From positions 372,001-436,000 of the forward strand of contig JAQGEQ010000091.1 in assembly GCA_034620365.1 (NCBI GenBank): a stretch of 64,000 nucleotides of DNA, written 5' to 3'. Within the stretch, counting starts at the first letter, position 1; each line of letters begins with the position of its first letter. Origin of the DNA: Pegea sp. RAD2-039 (taxonomy: Eukaryota > Chordata > Thaliacea > Salpida > Salpidae). A model generated the notes under the pieces. The model was not told where the DNA came from. It saw only the letters and a list, made by a program, of their open reading frames with translations, and made no database searches. The position numbers and the translations under genes were made by a program. Shown here one piece after another: positions 57,346 through 64,000 of the stretch.

Positions 57346-57906
57346 TAGATGGTGGTCAGAAAATTACAAATATAAACTCTAAAAATAATTTGAAAGTGAA
57401 AAGTTTATTTATGGAACTTTTATGTGATATTGTTAGATGATTTGTTTGTTAGTGATAACTGCAATTTTTAATGAATTTTTAGTTTTTAATTGAAAACTAT
57501 TTTTGAAAAGTTTTCTTCAAACAGTTGTTACAATATTGAAAAAGTTGAAAGCTTTAATAGATCAAACAAAATCGTTAATTAAAAGACTTCAAGTTATGAT
57601 TTTATGAAAACAAAACTTTGTTGAAAACAACTGTAGTTATGCGCGTTTCTTAGAATAAAATCTTTTCAGGGATTAAACGAAATTCGTTAAATTTGTACAA
57701 AATCAGCACTTGGTGCTTAAAAACCGCATTTTACAACTAATAAATAAAAATATCGGTGAAAAAAGCAAACACTTCAAACAAATATTGACATTCACATAAA
57801 TTATTGATCAAACCGGTTAAACTAACTTCAAGAAATTCTTTTTAATTTAACAATTCAAAAATCGAAAAAAAAACTTTTCAACACAGTGAGAAGATTGGTG
57901 AAGATT

Positions 57907-59985
57907 TTAGACAAATGTTTGAGTAATGATAGGTTTTGTAAACTTCTTATCTTTTCTCGAGATTCCTTGAAATAAGGTTGAACCTTCAAAGAACTTCTTA
58001 CACGCGTAATAAGTCGAAATCGTGTTTTCCGCGATCGAGTTCGGTGACATAGTAGCTAGGGAATCGGCCCCAAAATGCATTCGCGATTTTGAAGTCTTTA
58101 AAATATTCGCAATAAATCGATGTATGCAGTTTCTGACGTCATCAATCCCTTCAGCAGCTGATAACTCGCGAACTCCGATAACTACGTCAGTGTGAAGACG
58201 CGCGAATCCTTCCGCTTCTTCCATTGAAACCTTCTTTCGGCCCTGAAATCAATTTTGACTGGTTAGAATTTTGTTAACATCTTTATTCTTTGTTTTTGAA
58301 GTTGATATGCTTGTAAAAGAGATGTTAACAAGAAAAATTGATTAAAGAGTTTTAAAAGAACTTAATAATTAAGTTCCATTTTAGAAATATTTGCATACAA
58401 ACAAAAACTGAATGAAGATCTCTTGAAAATGTTTAGCTCAAAGACTCAAAATCAGAGATGTTAACCGAGAGTTACAAAAAAATATCTTCTGGTTTTGTTT
58501 GTGATGAAATGTTTGATTTTGTAGAGAAAGTTGAAAAATGATTTGGTTTCAAATCTACTAAACTCTGTTCATACGTCAAAATATTCAATTGAAGTTGTGT
58601 TTATTTTTCTTCAACTTATTTTTATACTGTAAACATCAATTGTAAATATTTCAAAAATATATTTTTCAAACTATTTTTATTGATGTTATTTTACATAAAA
58701 ATGATTTTTTGAAATAACATTTTAAAGCAACATTTTTGGATAAATTCATTTTTGTCAATTTCATGAACTTATTGAATTTTTTTTTTACTTCAAATGTTAA
58801 TTTCATTTTAAACAATCGTTTTGAAATCACATTGAAGCATTAAAAAGTAAAAAAAATTATTTCACTTTTTTGAATGGTAATAAAATCAAAGTCTGAAAAC
58901 CCAAAACCTCAAAACTACTTAAGATCAATTTAGCACCTTAAAAAATACACCTAAAAACCCACAGTTGACCACAAATAAAAACAGGGGCTATAAAAATCAT
59001 TCCAGACATTTTAATTAAATTTTCTCTACATAAAAAAAATAATGGCACTAGTAAGATTCGAACTCGAACTGTTCAACTTACAAGAACCTCAGATTTGTTG
59101 CCAATCAAAATCACGGGTTTAAATCTTCTTTTTTTCGAGAACCAATTATTAGAGCAGTAAGAACTAATTTTGCTTTCATGTTTAATTCTTTCAATCAAGT
59201 TCTTCGCGAAGACAAAAGATTCAGCGTTTCCTACGTCATAAACAACCACAATTCCATCAGCCCACATGTAGTTATTTTCAATCGGTTTCAGAGCCTCAGT
59301 TTTCTATATAAGAAGTTTCACAAAGGTTTTTTAAACTTTCATTTTTTTAAGCAGCGTAAACATAAGAAAAAAGATTTTAAATCATTTAAAAACCAGCTAG
59401 AAATTCATTATTATTCAAATTGAAACTTACAACAGTTGAACTTGTGTCAAGGATATTAATAGAAATTCCTGAAGGAAATCTTCTATCGCTGTTACCATCG
59501 ATATGATAGATCTGATCTTCACCGGAAATATAGTCTCCAATATACCTACTTGTCAGAAATCGAACTGTCAACGCTAAAAATTAAATTTCAACAATTTAAA
59601 ATTTAATTTAAAAGTTTTAAAAAGTTGTATTTTCACCGGATTTTCCAACTCCGCAATCACCAAGTACTAGCAAATTAAGTTGTCTGTTTCGTTTGCCGCT
59701 TAACATAAAACCACGGGGCAGGGTTTCCGAGTGCCGTCTTGGAAATCTAAATAAGTTAAAAATTCAAATTGTAAACACTGCAGACTAGTCAATTAGTGAC
59801 GTCATTCTGAAACTCATCAACAAACTATTCAAATCTTACTTGCTTTCTTTTATCAAGTTTTTCACTGAGTTTCCTGAACTATCTTTTGAAGTTATCAAAG
59901 AATCCCAACTTCTCCGGATGCTAGAATGTCTGGAAGGGGAAGGTCTTAAGAAGTTGGAGCTTTCTTCTTCTGAAGATGAAGACAT
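57907..59985 (-). CDS. Ras-like small GTPase, RERG/RASL11 group
   Basis: Five exons: 59840-59985, 59637-59746, 59431-59573, 59082-59303 and 57907-58242; 957 nt, 318 aa. A Ser-rich N-terminal extension of about 65 residues precedes the G domain. G1 is GDCGVGKS at about residue 80, followed by ALTVRFLTSRYIGDYI, typical of RERG and RASL11. G3 reads LDTSST instead of DxxG, so the conserved Gly and the following catalytic Gln position are both lost. Next come WADGIVVVYDV and G4 as GNKSE in place of NKxD. GRKKVSMEEAEGFA matches the HxRQVSxEEGE segment. The end TQTFV has no CAAX box, as in RERG. Nucleotide handling is probably unusual. Intron 4 (58243-59081) is long and AT-rich. Confidence 0.85.
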
Positions 59986-62900
59986 GTTGAAGGTAAGTTT
60001 GAAATTAAAAAATGATTTGAATAGAGAGGTACGATTCAACTAAAAGAGAAAAACGAGAGAGGCGAGAGAATGAGAAGAAGAAGGCTATTTTGAAGTTGGA
60101 TAGTTTTGTAGCTTAGTAATAATTCGAATATTTGAAATTTGACAACTAAATATTTAGAAAAAAAACTTTTTGAAACTAAATCTTTTAATTAAACTAATTT
60201 TCATTAATTTTTTGATCGAGTATTTTTACATAACATTACTGCGAAAGTTAAATAGTTTTACTACATTTATAAAAAGAAAAAATTTAATAAATTTTACTAA
60301 GCGCAGAGGATCTATCATTATCAATATAATTTATGTTTCACTAAAAACTATATCTAAACATTTAAGACAGGTTATAAAATTTACATATTATATTTATTAT
60401 AAGAATCAGCCTAAAATTTTCATCAAGCTCACAAAAATTTACGCATGACTATTTTTACAGTTCTATCAAAATATCACAATCAAATAAAAAAGCTAAAAAA
60501 ATGTTTAATTAAATTGTTTTAATTCTCGAATTACAAATTCAAAACAAATTGAATTTTATTGCTTAATAATGATTGTTTTTCAAACAAATTTTGTTCTTTT
60601 TAATCCGAAGTTGATGTGATTTAAAATCATCAAATTAAATAATCGAAATATACTTGAGAAAAAAAACAAATTTATAAAACAAGATTTCTCAAAAAACATC
60701 TCATGATGAAACGTCGCGATCTTGGTGACGTCATTTCGATCTATCTTTGATTTATTTTCTTAGTAACATAAAACTTTCTATTTTCAGTTTGATAAAATAA
60801 TTCGTCAATAAAACATTTGAAAAGAAAATAGAAAAATTGATTTAGAAGTTAGTTTAAAACAAGAAAATTTTGTAAAAAGTTTTGTTCGAAGTTTAAAAAT
60901 TCACAATTAAAATTAGAGAAATTGATTAATAGAAAAAGCTGTCTAGGAAACAACGATGTAGACATTAAAGAGCTTGTTACAAGTATTTTCAACTTTCAGC
61001 TTTAATCAAAAAATGTTTTGTGTCTATATTAAACATAATGAACAAGAAATGGAAATTAAATTGCTGGTACAAGTTAATCAAGTATTTTGTGATAAAACAA
61101 AATCAAATCATTTGTAATTCATTAAATAAATCAACCTTTAGACTAACAGCATCTTAAATCGAATGCTTTTGATGAAACGGTTTTTAGTTGATATCAAAAA
61201 ACACAAAATATTATGAAAATTGAAAACATTGAACTTTTTCAATATATTAGTTAGTTTTTCAAAATTGTTCAGAACAAACAAAGTTTACATGAAAAAAATT
61301 GTTTTTCGATGTACAAATTTTACTTTAAGTTTTTATATTTTTCATGAATAACTTATCGATCATAATTATTTAACATTAAGAAAGTTTAATTTGGAAAAGA
61401 CACGAAAGAAACAAAATTGTAATCTTACAATTTTGACAAGAAAACACAATTATTCTTAAAGTAATTTTAGTTTCTATGATTAAGGTTCAAAACTTTAAAC
61501 TCAAGTTCAAATAACTATTTGTTCAAATATTTTCTTTTCTTTTGACACTTATGTAAGTTTATTGATTGTCAACTGTTAGATTACATAACTTAAATGAATA
61601 CTATATCTAAGTTAAGGAAAGATAGACTCGATCATCAATCATAGATATAAAACTTCTTCTAACAATTTCTAAAGGTTTTTTAGTTCATGTGACACCTATT
61701 GTAGATGATTTAGTAGACATTTTTGCATTTTTCCATGTCAACTTTTTACTTGTTTTCCATTAAAACATTTTAGAAATTAAAAGAAACAATAACTTCAAGT
61801 TTTTGAAGAATTTTTATGACGTTCAAAGATAACTTGATGAAAAATTGAAAATAAATATTATTTGTTTAGAATGAATATTATAATCGTATACATAAATGAT
61901 TTAGTACAAAAATAACCTTTAATTTTAAACGATAATTTAAACCTTCCTGACAAAAGTTCTTTGCTTAATGTTATGATGAAATGTTCGAATATTACCCTGA
62001 CATAAAAATTCAATTCTTAAATAATGAACATTCAACAAGTTACATCGATCATGGCTTAATACAGGTGCTTACCCACTTAAATAATAATTAAAACTTTCTC
62101 ACGCAATAGTAAATCAAATTTGTGTTATTCTTAACTTAATTTGTGGTTTTTAAGTTTGATTAAATTTAAATAAAATGCATTTAATAATTTTTTTTTAAAC
62201 TTTATTTTAGAAACATGTTTAATTGTTTTTGCTAAAAACAAATTTATGTTACAAGTAAGTGAAATTCATTTAAGAAATTCACTGGCTGAGATTGTTACAA
62301 AACAAAAAAATGAAATTCAATCATCATCATCACAACTTAAGTGATTTATCACAACCTAAAAGACTTGTTACTAATCCAATAATCATTCAACTTTGTTTAG
62401 CTTTTCATTCTAAAACATCACAATGGAATGTGATATCTGAAGTTTAGATCAACCAAATAAAAACCGTTTATCCCAAATTAAGACAAAATTTAAAAAAAAA
62501 TTTAGTATTTTTTTAGCTGAACAATTTGTAAAATGATGTTTACAAATGTCTTTGAGAAAATGAACTGATTTAATGTTTAACAAAAATTCAAGAATAAGTT
62601 CATTTTTACAAAAGTTTTTTGTATCAAGTCTAGATTTTTTAAAACTATTTGCTGCTTTACATAAAAATGAAAAATAAAGCAGAAACACTCAATTTTTTAA
62701 ATTCAATTAGATTAATTCAATTACCATGTTACAAATTTGTTACAAGTTAAACACGATTTAACATTATTCGGTAATTTTTCTCATAAAAATATTTTTAGAA
62801 AATAAAAAAAGTCTTTTTTAAGCTTTTAAAATTACATTTCTATTGATTTAGTATCATTCTATATATTAATATACAATATAAACAAATTATTAAGAATTTA

Positions 62901-63301
62901 ATACATTCAAAATATCAATTTTTGAATAGACATCTAGAGAACTTAGGTTGAAATATGAATAACAATTAATAATTTTTTATGGTTCTAAATCATAACAAGA
63001 TTTATTGCTTCATTAGGATTTAACTATCGACTTTTTGAATTGTAAGATATCAATAAATGTAAAAACAGAATAATGAAATCAAAAACTGAATTGTGAATAG
63101 CAACCATTTTATCAATCGAAACATTACAGCAGCTTTTTAATGTATTTAAATCAGTTTTAGTATTTAATAATAGATAGTAATAGAAACTAATTTATCAAAG
63201 TAATCAAGATAGGATTTTAAGAGATAAACAATTTCGTGATTAAAAATATTGAAGCTTTTAAATTTCATTAAGTTCAAGCTTTTTCCAAGAAACTAAATTG
63301 T
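59986..63301. other. AT-rich desert
   Basis: No gene recognised. The plus-strand open frame 60170-60448 is Ile/Lys/Phe-rich, as expected by chance from such AT content, and shows no splice or promoter context. Confidence 0.5.
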
Positions 63302-63412
63302 AGGTCGTCAGCACCTTCGACCACCAATTGCAAAATTTGTCTAATCTTTCTTGTCGAGGAGTATTTGCAGGTCAAAGTGCAAGGTTTGCTTCTAATGAAG
63401 AACTTCAAAACC
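63302..63412. repeat. Dispersed repeat related to 40185-40330
   Basis: GTCGTCAGCACCTTCGACC followed by TGTCGAGGAGTATTTGCAGG and GGTTTGCTTCTA follow the same order as the block in the dynein intron, at clearly lower identity. It lies in the 3' flank of glycerate kinase. Confidence 0.5.
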
Positions 63413-63496
63413 AACAATTTACACATTTTAGTTTTGAATCATAAAATTTTTATTAAAATAAAACCAGAAATAGAATCAAACGCCATCTAGTGGCGA

Positions 63497-64000
63497 TCAT
63501 ATTTTATGTCTGACAGTGAGGACCTGAACATCCATGACATTGGTCCCAGTTGCTCCGGTCACTACCAAACCTTCTCCTCTTCTCACGAAGAATCCGTGCG
63601 AGTCGTTTCTATTTAAAGAATCTTCAGCATCCAGAAGATCAAATGAGGGTCCTGAGGAGCTAACCACAGCTCCAGCAGCTGGTGTGGGTCCGTCTTGACC
63701 ATCTGTCCCACATGATAAAAAATCGACCTCAAACTGGTCATCAACTGTTAACGCGGACAGAAAAGACAAAACTATTTCCTGGTTACGACCACCTTGTCCA
63801 GGATTGGCACATAATGACGTCACACTTTCTCCTCCCGCAACCACTGCAATCCCACTGCCCGGAAACTTCAACATCCGACCAATTGCTTCATCTAATTTGG
63901 TCACGAATCGATTAGAAGTCGGTAGAGAAAGCCCCAATTCATGAAGGTGCCCCTGAAAGCTCGCGTGCTTTCCAATTTGTCGACTTTTGATACAATGCCC
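63497..64000 (-). CDS. GLYCTK: Glycerate kinase (MOFRL family), C-terminal part
   Basis: Phosphorylates D-glycerate in serine and fructose breakdown. About 167 codons are open from the window edge to the TGA at 63497-63499, all in one frame. A CAG acceptor at 63953 could also start the exon there. Landmarks: GSGIAVVAGGESV, the glycine-rich GQGGRNQEIVLSF, LSCGTDGQDGPTPAAGA with the catalytic-site aspartates, NDSHGFF and TGATGTNVMDVQVL at the C-terminus. These match the MOFRL domain of animal GLYCTK. The rest lies beyond the window. Minus-strand poly(A) signal at 63449-63454. Confidence 0.95.
   Translation of the reverse strand, partial: GHCIKSRQIGKHASFQGHLHELGLSLPTSNRFVTKLDEAIGRMLKFPGSGIAVVAGGESVTSLCANPGQGGRNQEIVLSFLSALTVDDQFEVDFLSCGTDGQDGPTPAAGAVVSSSGPSFDLLDAEDSLNRNDSHGFFVRRGEGLVVTGATGTNVMDVQVLTVRHKI

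Noticed and set aside
59041..59085. tRNA-like 3' half (minus strand GTTCGAATC with CCA)
   Set aside because: The bases beside the loop do not form a T stem, and no matching acceptor 5' strand lies about 70 nt upstream; the area is a GTPase exon-intron border.
60170..60448. 92-codon plus-strand open frame
   Set aside because: Composition is what very AT-rich DNA gives by chance; no splice, promoter or family evidence.

Overview
The window is nuclear DNA of an animal. It is AT-rich, every main gene but one is split into exons with GT..AG borders, and the gene set (NOMO, TMEM208, PIP5K, RPL10, an axonemal outer-arm dynein heavy chain, Raptor, a GCN5/PCAF acetyltransferase, a RERG/RASL-type GTPase, glycerate kinase) is metazoan, with motile cilia implied. 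Many introns are only 41-60 nt, so the genome is compact. I cannot name the species; a tunicate, a sponge or another invertebrate with micro-introns would fit, and this is inference. Gene models were made by hand from reading frames, splice signals and recalled protein families. For bHLH, TMEM208, RPL10, PIP5K and the GTPase the summed exons are divisible by three and give a plausible full protein.

Layout. 1-1266 (-): 3' part of NOMO, cut at its 5' side by a repeat that recurs about 2 kb away. 3998-6085 (+): bHLH factor. 6953-7290 (-): LINE relic. 7995-8947 (+): TMEM208. 9952-10560: 12-bp satellite. 10673-13959 (-): type I PIP 5-kinase. 13960-17660: AT-rich, no clear gene. 17777-19606 (+): RPL10 with a TOP-like start and a candidate intronic snoRNA, tail-to-tail with 19834-42547 (-): a complete DNAH5/DNAH8-type dynein heavy chain of about 88 exons. 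43411-43958 (+): small unknown gene. 44428-51245 (-): Raptor. 51353-53716 (-): intronless KAT2 (GCN5/PCAF), 107 bp upstream of Raptor. 53717-57057: AT-rich, empty. 57058-57345 (-): orphan candidate exon. 57907-59985 (-): divergent Ras-like GTPase. 59986-63300: empty. 63497-64000 (-): 3' end of glycerate kinase.

Two sequence regimes alternate. The deserts and some genes are extremely AT-rich. The introns of NOMO, PIP5K, DNAH and Raptor are loaded with a perfect palindrome, core TGACGTCA and often extended to TGATGACGTCATCA. Many DNAH micro-introns of 48-57 nt hold exactly two copies, and one copy often sits directly behind the 5' splice site. One intron has grown into a 20-bp array of the same motif, and other introns carry unrelated 19-21-bp arrays. 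This intron-palindrome system is the most unusual feature I found.

The genes do not form one pathway. Raptor (nutrient signalling), PIP5K (phosphoinositide signalling), RPL10 (ribosome), NOMO and TMEM208 (ER membrane-protein biogenesis) and KAT2 (chromatin) are housekeeping genes, while the dynein is specific to ciliated cells. The close KAT2-Raptor pair could be co-transcribed.
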